Below, one piece after another: positions 8,371-17,700 of a DNA stretch of 64,000 nt (position 1 is its first letter; each line of letters opens with the position of its first letter). The stretch is from contig CALFIC010000078.1 in the NCBI GenBank assembly GCA_937876225.1, positions 1-64,000 on the forward strand, given 5' to 3'. Source of the stretch: an uncultured Chloroflexota bacterium (lineage in GTDB: Bacteria > Chloroflexota > Chloroflexia > Chloroflexales > Roseiflexaceae). The translations under genes and the position numbers were made by a program. The notes under the pieces are model-generated. The model worked only from the letters and a program-made list of their open reading frames with translations. It was not told where the DNA came from and made no database searches.

Positions 8371-9900
8371 ATGCGTTTAACGCTCGTTGTATTGCTTATG
8401 GCAATTACGCTGTCTGCGTGTAGTACGGCTAGTACCACCCAAGACACCGTCACTCCCACGCCACGGCCACCGGCACCCGCACTCGAAAAACAAACATACA
8501 CCGTCGCCAAAGGTGAAGTCGTCGACGAAATCAAAGTCAGCGGTACCGTAGCCGCCCTCAAACAACAAGAACTGTCGTTTGCCCAAAACGGCTTTGTGAA
8601 ATCAGTCAACATTGAACGCAACGACATCATCACCAAAGGAATGGTTCTCGCAGCGCTCGACCTTGGCGAATTACCCAATCAACTCCGTCAAGCCCAAGTC
8701 AATCTGACCCAAGTACAAATCCAATACGATCATGCATCCAAACAACGTGATTTGTCACGGCAACGTGCCCAACTCGATTTGGATGAAGCCCAAGCAGCAT
8801 TGAATCGCCTCACGAACCCACAACCATCTGATGTAGCCCGGGCGCGCAGTGCCCTCGAAAGCGCCAAAGCAAATTTGGCAAGTGTCATCGCAAGCACTGC
8901 CAATGCCATCGACGAACAACAATCTGCCCTCAATGCCGCCCAACGCTCGTTGCCCCTCATTCAAGACGCATTTTCACAAGCGTTGTATGATTGGGAAGGC
9001 GTCAAAGATAATCCCAAACACGCAGAGTACGATAGTCGCCGTGCTGCCTATGTCACCGCCCAAAACAATCTTGATGCGGGCACCGCCGCCATGAAGACCG
9101 CCAACCAAAACCTCATCGCTGCCAAGGCCAATCGCCAACCGTTAATCGATGCAGCCCAAGCCAACCTCGATCAAGCCCAGATTGCCTATGACGACATCAC
9201 CAATAACAGTGACCCCGTAGCGTTGGCATCAGCCAAACGTGCCGTCGCACGAGCCCAGCTCTCCGTCCAAGAAGCATCTCAAAATGGCGATCCCGAACTC
9301 GAAAAACAACTCTCCGCAGCCAAACTCCAACTCGAAAATCTCAACACCGCCATTGCCGCTGGGCAATTGGTTGCACCATTTGACGGTATGGTTGCCGAAA
9401 TTTCCACCGGCCCCGGCAAACAGGTCGAAGCCTACCGTTCGGTGATTACCGTCATCAACGATGCCCAAAAAGAACTCCTCATCCAAAATGTATCGAGTGA
9501 CGATGCCAGCCGGATTGGGGTTAGCATGGCCGTCGATATCTTTTTTGCCCGGGCCCCAGCCGTCGCCGTCAAGGGCACGATTACCAAACTTCCTACCAAA
9601 GCAACTTCATCATCGTCAACGGTCAATTCAGACCCCGCCTATCACGTTGATTACCAAGCACCTGCAGATATGAAGGTCACCGTGGGTGATTTGGCGTCTG
9701 TGGTTATCACGCTCAAACGCCAAAAAGATGCCTTGTGGTTGCCTCCACAAGCCGTACGATCATTTGAAGGTCGTCGCTTTGTGGTCATCAAAGACGGCAC
9801 TCATCAACGCCGCCAAGATGTGCGCATCGGAATTGTCAGTAGCGAACGGGTCGAAATTCTCGAAGGTCTCAAAGAAGGCGACGTCATCGTCGGTCAATAA
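8371..9900 (+). CDS. Lipoprotein membrane-fusion/adaptor subunit of a MacAB-like exporter
   Basis: 509 aa HlyD/MacA-type adaptor. The N-terminus is a lipoprotein signal with lipobox LSAC, so Cys17 should be lipidated. A first lipoyl/barrel half ('VDEIKVSGTVAALKQQELSF') is followed by a long Ala/Gln/Asn-rich coiled-coil hairpin (about residues 100-320), then the second half-barrel 'LVAPFDGMVAEISTGPGKQV' and a membrane-proximal domain. It heads an operon with a large FtsX-type permease and two LolD/MacB-like ATPases, so it probably couples the permease to export of a peptide, lipid or drug across the envelope. Substrate cannot be read from sequence. Confidence 0.87.
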   Translation: MRLTLVVLLMAITLSACSTASTTQDTVTPTPRPPAPALEKQTYTVAKGEVVDEIKVSGTVAALKQQELSFAQNGFVKSVNIERNDIITKGMVLAALDLGELPNQLRQAQVNLTQVQIQYDHASKQRDLSRQRAQLDLDEAQAALNRLTNPQPSDVARARSALESAKANLASVIASTANAIDEQQSALNAAQRSLPLIQDAFSQALYDWEGVKDNPKHAEYDSRRAAYVTAQNNLDAGTAAMKTANQNLIAAKANRQPLIDAAQANLDQAQIAYDDITNNSDPVALASAKRAVARAQLSVQEASQNGDPELEKQLSAAKLQLENLNTAIAAGQLVAPFDGMVAEISTGPGKQVEAYRSVITVINDAQKELLIQNVSSDDASRIGVSMAVDIFFARAPAVAVKGTITKLPTKATSSSSTVNSDPAYHVDYQAPADMKVTVGDLASVVITLKRQKDALWLPPQAVRSFEGRRFVVIKDGTHQRRQDVRIGIVSSERVEILEGLKEGDVIVGQ

Positions 9901-9920
9901 ACTCGTAGCGAGGAGCGCAC

Positions 9921-12857
9921 ATGTCCGCTCGTTCTCCAGAATCTCAATCACCCTCCACTGCACGTCCCTGGCGTGCAGTGCCGTGGGCCTGGCTATTCGG
10001 TATAAGTGTGGTCGTCGGGCGCCGTTTATGGAGCAACCTGGCACTTATTTTGGCGATTGCCACCGGATTTACCATTGCCGTCGCAATCGTAGTCTGTATC
10101 CCCGTTTATGCCGAAGCGGTGGGATATCGTATTTTGCGTGAAGAACTCACCAGCACCGTCAATGGCACCAAACGCCCGCCGTTTGCCTTTATGTACCGCT
10201 ACCTCGGCACACAATCTGGCAATCTCGAACCCGCCAAACTCGCCCCAGTCAATAGCTATTTTGCCGACCAATTACCGGGGCGGCTTGGGCTCAAAATCAC
10301 CAATCAGACCCGCTATTTTGCGACCGACAAAGTCCCACTCCGCATCGAAGCGGGCGGTGGTGGACAACCACTCAGCTGGGTCTCGGTTTCGTATGCTGAT
10401 CACCTTGCGGATCACATCGACATCATCGATGGCCGCATGCCCCAAGCAACGGCCGTCGATGAACCCATGGAAGTATTGTTGTCTGCAGATTTCGCCTTTG
10501 GGTTGGGATTGCAGCCTGGTGACACGTATTACATTTTCACCCAACATGATTTCCCCGAAAAAAGCATGATCCCCGTCAAAATTGCAGGCATCTGGCAACC
10601 CAAAGACGCAAGCGATGATTACTGGTTCTATGCCCCCGATGTACTCCACGAAACACTCTTCACTGCCGAAGAATCGTTTTCGCGCCAATTACTCCGCTCC
10701 ACCCCCAAACCCATTAATGTCGCATTGTGGTATGTGGTCGCCGACGGTAGCATATTGCGCTCAAACGACGTACCCGCATTTGGTGGACGCATCGACCGGA
10801 CGGTGGCCGAGGCCAACAAAATCCTCAAAGGAATGCGCCTCGATGTATCACCAATTGATGCATTGATTCGACATATTACCCGCGTCCGCCAACTCACCGG
10901 CACACTGACCATTTTCAGTATCCCGGTGCTTGGCTTGATTGCCTACTTTGTAGTGTTGGTGGCCGGGTTGGTCGTGCAACGCCAAAGCAACGAAATCGCC
11001 GTACTCCGGAGCCGTGGTGCCTCGCGCTTACAAGTATTGGGGATTTACCTGATTGAGTGGGTATTAATCGGGATTATCGCCATTAGCATTGGGGTGTTTG
11101 TAGGGCAATTCGCCGCCATCGCAATGACCTGGACCCGCTCATTCCTTGATTTCAAACCGCTTACCGAATTCTTGCCCATTGGCATGTCACAAGATGCCTG
11201 GATTCGGGCCATCGAAATCGTCGGATTGATGCTCGTGGCAGCCCTGATTCCGGCGTTTTTTACATCCAAATACACCATCGTCTCATTCAAAAGTGAACGG
11301 GCGCGCTCGACGCTCCAGCCGTTTTGGCAACGCGCCTACCTCGATATTTTGTTGATGATTCCGATTGGCTATGGCTGGTGGATGCTCAAACAACAAGGTT
11401 CGCTCGGCGTCATCGGTGGTGACGGCACCAACGACCCTTTCAATAACCCCTTGCTATTGATTGCGCCAAGTCTGTTTATTTTTGCGGCAGCGCTCATCGC
11501 CGTCCGATTATTCCCGCTCATCATGCGCTTGCTCGAATTTGTAACCCGCTATTTGCCCGGTATTTCGGGAATTACGGCGTTACGCTATTTAGCACGCACA
11601 CCGAGCGCTTATTCGGGGCCAATTTTGTTGTTGATTGTGACCCTCAGTTTAGCCGGGTTTACCGCATCAATGGCCAAATCACTCGATGGCAACTTACTCG
11701 AGCGCAACCATTATGTGGCTGGTGGTGATGTATTGATGTTTGACATGGGTCAAGACACCAGTGGTGGCAGCCCTGCTGCCCCTGGTTCGGCACCGACCGG
11801 CGTCGGCGCAACGCCCACCGAAGACAAACGTTTGGCTGGCCCCAAGTATTTCTTTTTGCCCATCACCGATTATCAAAACATGCCCCAAGTATCCCACTCG
11901 ACACGTGTCTCGAGTAGCAAAGTCACCGTAGTGGTTGGTGGCAAATCGAGCGATGCCCATTATTTTGGGATTGATCGCCTCGAATTCCCCTCGGTTGTCT
12001 ATTGGCGCAGTGATTATGCCAAACAATCCCTTGGCACACTCATGAATCTTTTGGCCGAAGATCCGAGTGGCGTACTCGTTGACCGCAAATATGCGAGTGC
12101 CCAAAACCTGCGAGTCGGTGATAGTTTTGTTATCCAGATGAACAATCTTGATGCAACCGTCAATGTTCCGGCAGTGGTCAAAGGCTATATCGATTTATTC
12201 CCAACCGCCTATCCCTCCGAAGGGGCCCCAATTATCGGCAATCTAGAGTATTCATTCGATATTCAAGGTGGCCAATACCCCTACGACGTCTGGATACGCT
12301 TGGTGCCCGATAGCACCATCAGCGATACCGATCTCTATCGCAGTAGTATCGAAATGGGCATGAAAACCTTCATTCGTGAATTTGCCCCAGCCGTCATCAC
12401 CAAAGAACGCCTACGCCCCGAACGCCAAGGGTTCTTTGGATTGTTGTCAGTTGGCTTCATTGCCGCAGCCTTCTTGTCGATGCTCGGATTCTTGTTTTAT
12501 TCCATCTTGGCATTCCAACGCCGTTTCGTCGAACTCGGTATGTTGCGCGCCATCGGGTTGTCGACGGGGCAACTCGGGACGCTCCTCGCCATCGAACAGA
12601 CATTCATCATTGGAATTGCCGGCATCGCTGGGACGTTTATTGGCGTCAGTGCCAGTAATCTGTTTATCCCGTTCTTGCAATTACCCCAAGAAGAAAAAGA
12701 TTTCTTCCCCCCATTTGCCGTCCAAATTGCCAGTGAACAAATCCTGATTATCTACGCCGTCTTTGGATTTGTGTTGGTGGCGACAGTAGCAATTACCGTA
12801 ATTTTGCTCCGGCGCATGAAGCTCTTCCAAGCCGTGAAACTCGGAGAGGCCATATGA
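9921..12857 (+). CDS. Large ABC transporter permease with two FtsX-type domains
   Basis: 978 aa membrane protein. One N-terminal helix (about residues 35-62) is followed by a large extracytoplasmic domain, then a helix cluster near 320-450 with the typical FtsX cytoplasmic signature 'NEIAVLRSRGASRLQVLGIYLIEW', further helices at about 470-580, a second extracytoplasmic domain, and a C-terminal cluster with 'FVELGMLRAIGLSTGQLGTLLAIEQ'. This duplicated arrangement is the LolCE/MacB-like type that works with soluble ATPases. GAGGAG precedes ATG 9921. Its stop overlaps the start of the first ATPase gene (ATGA at 12854). The second periplasmic stretch has a Gly/Ser/Pro-rich low-complexity loop near residue 615. 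Confidence 0.88.
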   Translation: MSARSPESQSPSTARPWRAVPWAWLFGISVVVGRRLWSNLALILAIATGFTIAVAIVVCIPVYAEAVGYRILREELTSTVNGTKRPPFAFMYRYLGTQSGNLEPAKLAPVNSYFADQLPGRLGLKITNQTRYFATDKVPLRIEAGGGGQPLSWVSVSYADHLADHIDIIDGRMPQATAVDEPMEVLLSADFAFGLGLQPGDTYYIFTQHDFPEKSMIPVKIAGIWQPKDASDDYWFYAPDVLHETLFTAEESFSRQLLRSTPKPINVALWYVVADGSILRSNDVPAFGGRIDRTVAEANKILKGMRLDVSPIDALIRHITRVRQLTGTLTIFSIPVLGLIAYFVVLVAGLVVQRQSNEIAVLRSRGASRLQVLGIYLIEWVLIGIIAISIGVFVGQFAAIAMTWTRSFLDFKPLTEFLPIGMSQDAWIRAIEIVGLMLVAALIPAFFTSKYTIVSFKSERARSTLQPFWQRAYLDILLMIPIGYGWWMLKQQGSLGVIGGDGTNDPFNNPLLLIAPSLFIFAAALIAVRLFPLIMRLLEFVTRYLPGISGITALRYLARTPSAYSGPILLLIVTLSLAGFTASMAKSLDGNLLERNHYVAGGDVLMFDMGQDTSGGSPAAPGSAPTGVGATPTEDKRLAGPKYFFLPITDYQNMPQVSHSTRVSSSKVTVVVGGKSSDAHYFGIDRLEFPSVVYWRSDYAKQSLGTLMNLLAEDPSGVLVDRKYASAQNLRVGDSFVIQMNNLDATVNVPAVVKGYIDLFPTAYPSEGAPIIGNLEYSFDIQGGQYPYDVWIRLVPDSTISDTDLYRSSIEMGMKTFIREFAPAVITKERLRPERQGFFGLLSVGFIAAAFLSMLGFLFYSILAFQRRFVELGMLRAIGLSTGQLGTLLAIEQTFIIGIAGIAGTFIGVSASNLFIPFLQLPQEEKDFFPPFAVQIASEQILIIYAVFGFVLVATVAITVILLRRMKLFQAVKLGEAI

Positions 12858-13858
12858 CCACTAACGACGCTATTGTTACTTGTGAAAACCTGGTCAAGCT
12901 CTATCGCATCGACGACCTCGAAGTCATGGCCCTCCAAGGCCTCGACCTTACCATCAAACGTGGTGAGGTCATGGCCCTCGTTGGCTCATCCGGGTCAGGC
13001 AAAACCACCCTGCTCAATGTCATCGGTGGCCTTGACCGTCCTACTGCCGGTAAGCTCCTCGTTGCAGGCAACGATCTCCTCAAGCTCAGCGATGGCTCAC
13101 TCGATGCCTACCGTCGCCAATACGTTGGCTTTATTTGGCAACAAAAAGCCCGTAACCTCATCCCCTACCTCGATGTCGAACAAAACATCGAATTACCGAT
13201 GATTATGAGCGGAATCCCTCCCAAGCAACGCAAAGAGTGGATCGGCGAATTGATTGATGCCGTCCGGCTCAATCACCGCCGCGGCCACAAACTCGCCCAA
13301 CTCTCAGGTGGCGAGCAACAGCGCGTCGCCATCGCCATCGCCTTGGCCAACCGCCCCGCCTTGTTGCTCGGCGACGAACCAACCGGCGAACTCGACTCAC
13401 AAACCGCCGAAGTCGTTTTCAATATCTTCCACGAACTCAACCGGCGCTTTGCCTTGACCGTCATCATCGTGTCGCACGACCCCAACATCGCCCATTTCGT
13501 CAATCGTGTGGTCGCCATCCGTGACGGCAAAACCAGTAGCGAAACCTACAAACGGGCCGCAGTAGTTGCCGAAGACAACACCGTTGCCACACCCGCCGTA
13601 CTCGAAGAACTACATATGCTCGACTCGGCCGGGCGCCTACAAATCCCCAAAGAATTACGCCAACGCTACGGCATCCGTGATCGCTTAATCATGGAAGAAC
13701 AAGAACAAGGGATTTTCATCAAGCCACCCGAAGGGGATGGTCAAGCCGAACTCGATGCCAACCGCGAACGACGTTTGACTGATGCCGATGCCCCACCCGA
13801 GCTTCGCCCCAGCCAATTTGACCGCCTAATGGCTGCATTCAAAAGGCGCACCAAATGA
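12854..13858 (+). CDS. MacB/LolD-type ABC ATPase with C-terminal AbrB-like domain
   Basis: 334 aa, about 100 longer than a usual LolD-type ATPase. Walker A GSSGSGKT at 44-51, signature LSGGEQQR from 150, Walker B LLLGDE at 170-175, switch His in 'VSHDP'. After the ATPase core there is a linker and then, at about 253-292, a segment reading 'MLDSAGRLQIPKELRQRYGI' and ending 'GIFIKPPE', the pattern of an AbrB/SpoVT swapped-hairpin domain, normally a DNA-binding or dimerisation module. A charged tail follows. The gene overlaps both neighbours by ATGA. The tail may dimerise the ATPase or sense something; function of the fusion is unknown. Confidence 0.9.
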   Translation: MTTNDAIVTCENLVKLYRIDDLEVMALQGLDLTIKRGEVMALVGSSGSGKTTLLNVIGGLDRPTAGKLLVAGNDLLKLSDGSLDAYRRQYVGFIWQQKARNLIPYLDVEQNIELPMIMSGIPPKQRKEWIGELIDAVRLNHRRGHKLAQLSGGEQQRVAIAIALANRPALLLGDEPTGELDSQTAEVVFNIFHELNRRFALTVIIVSHDPNIAHFVNRVVAIRDGKTSSETYKRAAVVAEDNTVATPAVLEELHMLDSAGRLQIPKELRQRYGIRDRLIMEEQEQGIFIKPPEGDGQAELDANRERRLTDADAPPELRPSQFDRLMAAFKRRTK

Positions 13859-14574
13859 CCAACAATCAACCAATCGTCCGGATTGTCAATGCCACCCGGG
13901 CCTATACCGTCAACAATGACCAAGTCCTGGCCTTGCGGGGCATCAACTTAAACATTGCCCGTGGATCGTTTACGGCCTTCATGGGTCGTTCCGGGTCTGG
14001 CAAAACCACCCTGCTCAACATGATTGGTGGCCTCGATAGCCCCACCACCGGCAGCATCGAGTTCCTTGGCAAAGATATGGCCACCATGTCGTCCGATGCC
14101 TTGACCCTCATCCGCCGCAATCAAATCGGCTTTATCTTCCAGGCATTTGCCTTGCTCCCCATTTTGTCAGCCTGGGAAAACGTCGAACTACCCTTGCGGA
14201 TCATTGGCGTACGCTCTGGCGCCGAACGTCGCAAACGCGCCCAAGAAGCATTAACCCTCGTAGGCCTCGAACAATGGAGCGACCACCGCCCTTCAGAAAT
14301 GAGCGGTGGCCAACAACAACGCGTCGCCATCGCCCGGGCCCTGGTCACCCGCCCCCCCGTACTCGTCGCCGACGAACCAACCGGCGAGCTTGATAGCACC
14401 ACCGGCAAAAATTTGCTCACCCTGATGCGTAATATCGTCAAAAGCGAAGGCGTCACTCTCATCATGGCCACCCACGACCAATCAGTTCATAAATACGCCG
14501 ATGTGATTCATCATATGCGTGACGGACAAATTTTTGAATCCGTCGCTGGTACTCCCGAGACCCAACCAGCCTAA
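13855..14574 (+). CDS. Second MacB/LolD-type ABC ATPase
   Basis: 239 aa, standard length for the LolD/MacB ATPase family. Walker A GRSGSGKT at 44-51, signature MSGGQQQR from 149, Walker B VLVADE at 169-174, and 'ATHDQ' switch His. It overlaps the previous ATPase gene by ATGA and closes the operon. Because the permease is a two-FtsX-domain monomer, the two different ATPases could form a heterodimer on one permease (inference). The operon ends at a strong terminator beginning at 14587. Confidence 0.93.
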   Translation: MTNNQPIVRIVNATRAYTVNNDQVLALRGINLNIARGSFTAFMGRSGSGKTTLLNMIGGLDSPTTGSIEFLGKDMATMSSDALTLIRRNQIGFIFQAFALLPILSAWENVELPLRIIGVRSGAERRKRAQEALTLVGLEQWSDHRPSEMSGGQQQRVAIARALVTRPPVLVADEPTGELDSTTGKNLLTLMRNIVKSEGVTLIMATHDQSVHKYADVIHHMRDGQIFESVAGTPETQPA

Positions 14575-14586
14575 TTTCACTACACC

Positions 14587-14629
14587 AAAGCCACCTACGA
14601 CATACCCTGTATGTCGTAGGTGGCTTTTT
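14587..14629 (+). terminator. Intrinsic terminator of the export operon
   Basis: 16-bp perfect arms (14590-14605 and 14609-14624) with a CCT loop, flanked by AAA on the left and TTTTT on the right. Confidence 0.93.
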
Positions 14630-14660
14630 GTACACGAATTCTTGCCCACAATCATGATTT

Positions 14661-14691
14661 GTGACAAAAACCACAAAAGTGCTGGTATACT
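14661..14691 (+). promoter_or_regulatory. Candidate promoter of the heme synthase fusion gene
   Basis: GTGACA at 14661-14666 and TATACT at 14686-14691 with 19 bp between them; the -10 is 38 bp before the ATG. The spacing is slightly long. AAGGAG at 14715-14720 is the ribosome site. Confidence 0.45.
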
Positions 14692-14728
14692 AGCGATGAA
14701 TGTGCGCATCGCGCAAGGAGTTACGCAA

Positions 14729-16390
14729 ATGAACGAATCAATCCCCACCCTCGCCCCGTCAAATCGTACTGTCCAGGTATTGACCGTTGCAATCCTCGGA
14801 CTCGTGCTATTCCGCTCGGTATTCCCTTTCGCCGCACCAATTATTGCAGGAGTCACACTCCTCGCCATGATTTTGGCATGGGTATACACTGCCCCATTAC
14901 GCTGGCCATCAGTGATTGTGATGGTGAGCTGTATTCCATTACTCATTTGGCCCACGTTACTCATCAGTAGTATCGCGGTGACGATTAGTGCAAGTCATCT
15001 ACTTATCGTGAGTATCATGACCGATGCCCAAGCCCAACGATTGGGCGGCAAACGTGAGCAAGCGCGCTCGCGCTATTTGGTACTGCTCTATGCCACCATC
15101 AGCGCACTTGTTTTGGTGGCGGTAATGGGTGATATCGGTGCCATCAATTGTACCGCTCTGCCATTTTGTGGCGACAGCGGCATCCTGGCCCAACTGCAAA
15201 ACAGTCACCGTATTTTTAGTGTGGTGGCCGGGCTATTTGTACTCATCGCAATCATCCAAACACTTCGTACGTTTACTGATGCAGGAGCCCCGCGGCGCTT
15301 GAGTATCGTGGTTGGGTTACTACTCGTCGTCCAAATCGTCGTTGGACTTATTTTGACCCAAGGGGTGGTACAAAGTATCATCCATGCCAGCATCAGTTTG
15401 CTCAGCATCATCAGCGCCAGCATGCTTGCCAGCGTGGCATATCGGAGTGCGTGGCCGATCAGCGCAATTCCGGAAGCGCCTGCCAAACCAGCCGAAGCAG
15501 ATGATTTTGTGGGACCATATACCTGGCGTGAAAAAATCAAAGACTATGTCAGCCTCACCAAACCAGGCGTGATTTCGTTGCTCATTTTGACCACCATTAC
15601 CAGCATGTATATCACTCCAGCCGGGATGCCCAGCCTCGCCTTGGTACTCTGGACGGCAGTGGGTGGATGGTTGATGGCGGCGGCATCGCATGCCTTTAAT
15701 TGCTACCTCGATCGCGACATCGATGTATTGATGGGGCGCACCGGTCGCCGTCCCATCCCCAGCGGGCGCATCCCTGGTTGGCATGCCGTCGTGTTGGGCG
15801 TGGTGTTGATGCTCATCTCTGCCGTTATTTTGGTAGTCTATGCGAATTGGTTAGCGGCAGCCTTGGCTTTTGCTGGATTGGTCTACTACGTGTTTATTTA
15901 CACCATGTGGCTCAAACGATCGTCTTTCAACAACATTGTGATTGGTGGCGGTGCTGGTGCATTCCCACCACTGGTTGGCTGGGCCGCCATGACCGGCAGT
16001 CTCACCCTGCCATCACTCTTTTTGTTTGCCATTATTTTTTATTGGACCCCACCGCATTTTTGGGCGCTGGCTATCATTCGCAGCAAAGATTATGCCCGCG
16101 CCGGAGTGCCCATGTTGCCGGTCGTGGCTGGTGATGCCGAAACGCGCTGGCAAATCGTGCTCTATACCATCTTGATGTTTATCGTCACCATCATGCCAAC
16201 CCCGCTGCAAATGCTGGGCACAGCCTATTTGGTGATGGCAATCAGTTTAGGAGCGGTTTTCACCTACTACGCCCTGCGCCTCAACCGCGAAGGCACGACT
16301 GCCTCTGCGTGGGGGTTGTATCGTTATTCACTACTCTACCTTGCGTTGCTGTTTGGGGCGATGGTGATTGACCGGCTCTATTTCGCCTAA
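14729..16390 (+). CDS. ctaB: Fusion of a CtaA/COX15-like half with protoheme IX farnesyltransferase (heme O synthase)
   Basis: 553 aa polytopic membrane protein. Residues about 265-553 are a full heme O synthase (CtaB/CyoE): prenyl-diphosphate motif N324-x3-D328-x3-D332, 'GRTGRRPIPSGRI', and the second loop 'DYARAGVPMLPVVAGD'. Residues about 115-240 resemble one four-helix half of heme A synthase: a loop Cys pair (C141, C147), the 'NSHR' His160 and a second His219 in 'IIHAS', the positions of heme ligands in that family. The first 100 residues are extra helices of unclear origin. ATG 14729 with AAGGAG is chosen over longer frames that run through the upstream terminator. It converts heme B to heme O; whether the N-terminal half oxidises heme O to A is uncertain. 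Confidence 0.9.
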   Translation: MNESIPTLAPSNRTVQVLTVAILGLVLFRSVFPFAAPIIAGVTLLAMILAWVYTAPLRWPSVIVMVSCIPLLIWPTLLISSIAVTISASHLLIVSIMTDAQAQRLGGKREQARSRYLVLLYATISALVLVAVMGDIGAINCTALPFCGDSGILAQLQNSHRIFSVVAGLFVLIAIIQTLRTFTDAGAPRRLSIVVGLLLVVQIVVGLILTQGVVQSIIHASISLLSIISASMLASVAYRSAWPISAIPEAPAKPAEADDFVGPYTWREKIKDYVSLTKPGVISLLILTTITSMYITPAGMPSLALVLWTAVGGWLMAAASHAFNCYLDRDIDVLMGRTGRRPIPSGRIPGWHAVVLGVVLMLISAVILVVYANWLAAALAFAGLVYYVFIYTMWLKRSSFNNIVIGGGAGAFPPLVGWAAMTGSLTLPSLFLFAIIFYWTPPHFWALAIIRSKDYARAGVPMLPVVAGDAETRWQIVLYTILMFIVTIMPTPLQMLGTAYLVMAISLGAVFTYYALRLNREGTTASAWGLYRYSLLYLALLFGAMVIDRLYFA

Positions 16391-16394
16391 TCAA

Positions 16395-16435
16395 AAAAGC
16401 CCTCCCACTGCGGTGTTCGCAGTGGGAGGGCTTTT
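16395..16435. terminator. Bidirectional terminator
   Basis: 18-bp perfect arms (16395-16412 and 16418-16435) with a GTGTT loop, ending in A- and T-runs on the two sides. It separates the convergent ctaB-type gene and the glycan cluster. Confidence 0.93.
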
Positions 16436-16441
16436 ATATGG

Positions 16442-17308
16442 TTATTTTTGGACAATGATGATGCGCGAACCACCAATAGGAAAATTAATTCCACGTTGAA
16501 TAAACCACAATTCAATCCGTAAAATCCATTCACACACATGATTAATCAGTGGAGAGATATTAAACTCCCCCATCCCATCTGAAGATGCCATTTGCGTGCG
16601 CTGTAATAAACGTGAAATAAACATTACTGGTAACAATAAACTATTAAACGATGTGCTTCGCAATACCGTAAACCCGGCAGCGCGCATTTTTTGCTCGAGT
16701 TCGCCCCGTTGATAGCGACGCTGATGCTTCGAGTAATCATCCACATGACTCCACAACCATTGATGCTGTGGTACCGAACAAATCAAACATCCACCCGGTT
16801 GCAATGCGGTATAGGTACTCTGCAATACCAGTGTGTCTTCAGCGATATGCTCAAGTACATCAAACATCCCAATCACGCTGAACTCGGCATCAAACGGCAT
16901 ATAGCGGGCGTCGATTTGCATAAACTCCGCCGTAGGAATGCGTTGGGCAGCAAAATGCAACCCATTGACAAATAATTCGCCGCCGAAAATTTTGGTGTGC
17001 GGAAAGTGTTGTGCCACCGCATTCATGACATACCCGGTGCCACAACCAATTTCGAAAAACGATTTCATCGTCGCCGAAAACTGGTGGAGCAACGTCAATA
17101 TCACGTCATTGCGCACCCGAAACCAAAAATGACGGTTTTCTTGGGCATACAATCGCTCAAATGCATCGGCATGAAATCCGCCACCCTCATGCGCCAGGTC
17201 GGGCGCAAACGCCACAAACCCATCAATCTGCGGAGCCTGCCAACCACACTGTGGACAGCGACTTGCAATAGCCTCAATTGCATGGGCACATTTATTACAA
17301 ACAATCAT
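16442..17308 (-). CDS. Class I SAM methyltransferase with N-terminal zinc ribbon
   Basis: 288 aa. Four cysteines in two CxxC pairs (C4, C7, C18, C21) form a small zinc ribbon. Then a Rossmann methyltransferase with motif I 'FEIGCGTG' (about 85-92), an acidic residue in 'FGGELF', and 'FDVLEHI' as the later motif typical of methyltransferase family 23. It is the last gene of a minus-strand glycan cluster and its ATG overlaps the stop of the GtrA gene (ATGA). A role in methylating a sugar or lipid-linked intermediate is inferred from context; the acceptor is unknown. Confidence 0.82.
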   Translation of the reverse strand: MIVCNKCAHAIEAIASRCPQCGWQAPQIDGFVAFAPDLAHEGGGFHADAFERLYAQENRHFWFRVRNDVILTLLHQFSATMKSFFEIGCGTGYVMNAVAQHFPHTKIFGGELFVNGLHFAAQRIPTAEFMQIDARYMPFDAEFSVIGMFDVLEHIAEDTLVLQSTYTALQPGGCLICSVPQHQWLWSHVDDYSKHQRRYQRGELEQKMRAAGFTVLRSTSFNSLLLPVMFISRLLQRTQMASSDGMGEFNISPLINHVCEWILRIELWFIQRGINFPIGGSRIIIVQK

Positions 17309-17700
17309 GTACGTTCCTTAAACACCACAAATCGCATCATAAAAAACAAATACACAGCCACAACACCTATCGCTGCTAGTTGCACATACGCATGAAACAC
17401 ATGCATCCGTTCCACAAACACATACAGCATTGCATAGAGAATGATATAGCCACCCAAATATGCCAACACATACCAAAAAATTGTTTTACGAATCTGCTGG
17501 GTATCACCAAACGTAAATTGTTTATTCCCAAAATACCCTATGATTGTGCCGATGATATACAACACCGTTGTTGCAATCATATATGGCACACCAAGCCAAG
17601 TAAACAGCAAATACAAACTATAACCAATCGCATTTGATGTCATGCCTACAATCCCAAACCGAATTATTTTTTCAATTTCAGGAGTGATTATTTTTCGCAT
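17305..17700 (-). CDS. GtrA-family membrane protein
   Basis: 131 aa with four transmembrane helices. The stretch 'RFGIVGMTSNAIGYSLYLL' followed by 'IIGYFGNKQFTF' is the GtrA signature. GtrA-like proteins are thought to move polyprenyl-phosphate-linked sugars across the membrane, working with GtrB-type glycosyltransferases; such a GT2 is encoded in the same cluster at 19914-20858. It overlaps the upstream propeller-like glycosidase gene by 13 bp and the downstream methyltransferase by 4 bp. Confidence 0.88.
   Translation of the reverse strand: MRKIITPEIEKIIRFGIVGMTSNAIGYSLYLLFTWLGVPYMIATTVLYIIGTIIGYFGNKQFTFGDTQQIRKTIFWYVLAYLGGYIILYAMLYVFVERMHVFHAYVQLAAIGVVAVYLFFMMRFVVFKERT

Noticed and set aside
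14519..14728. Longer N-terminus for the heme synthase fusion
   Set aside because: It would run through the upstream terminator and overlap the ATPase gene; AAGGAG supports ATG 14729.
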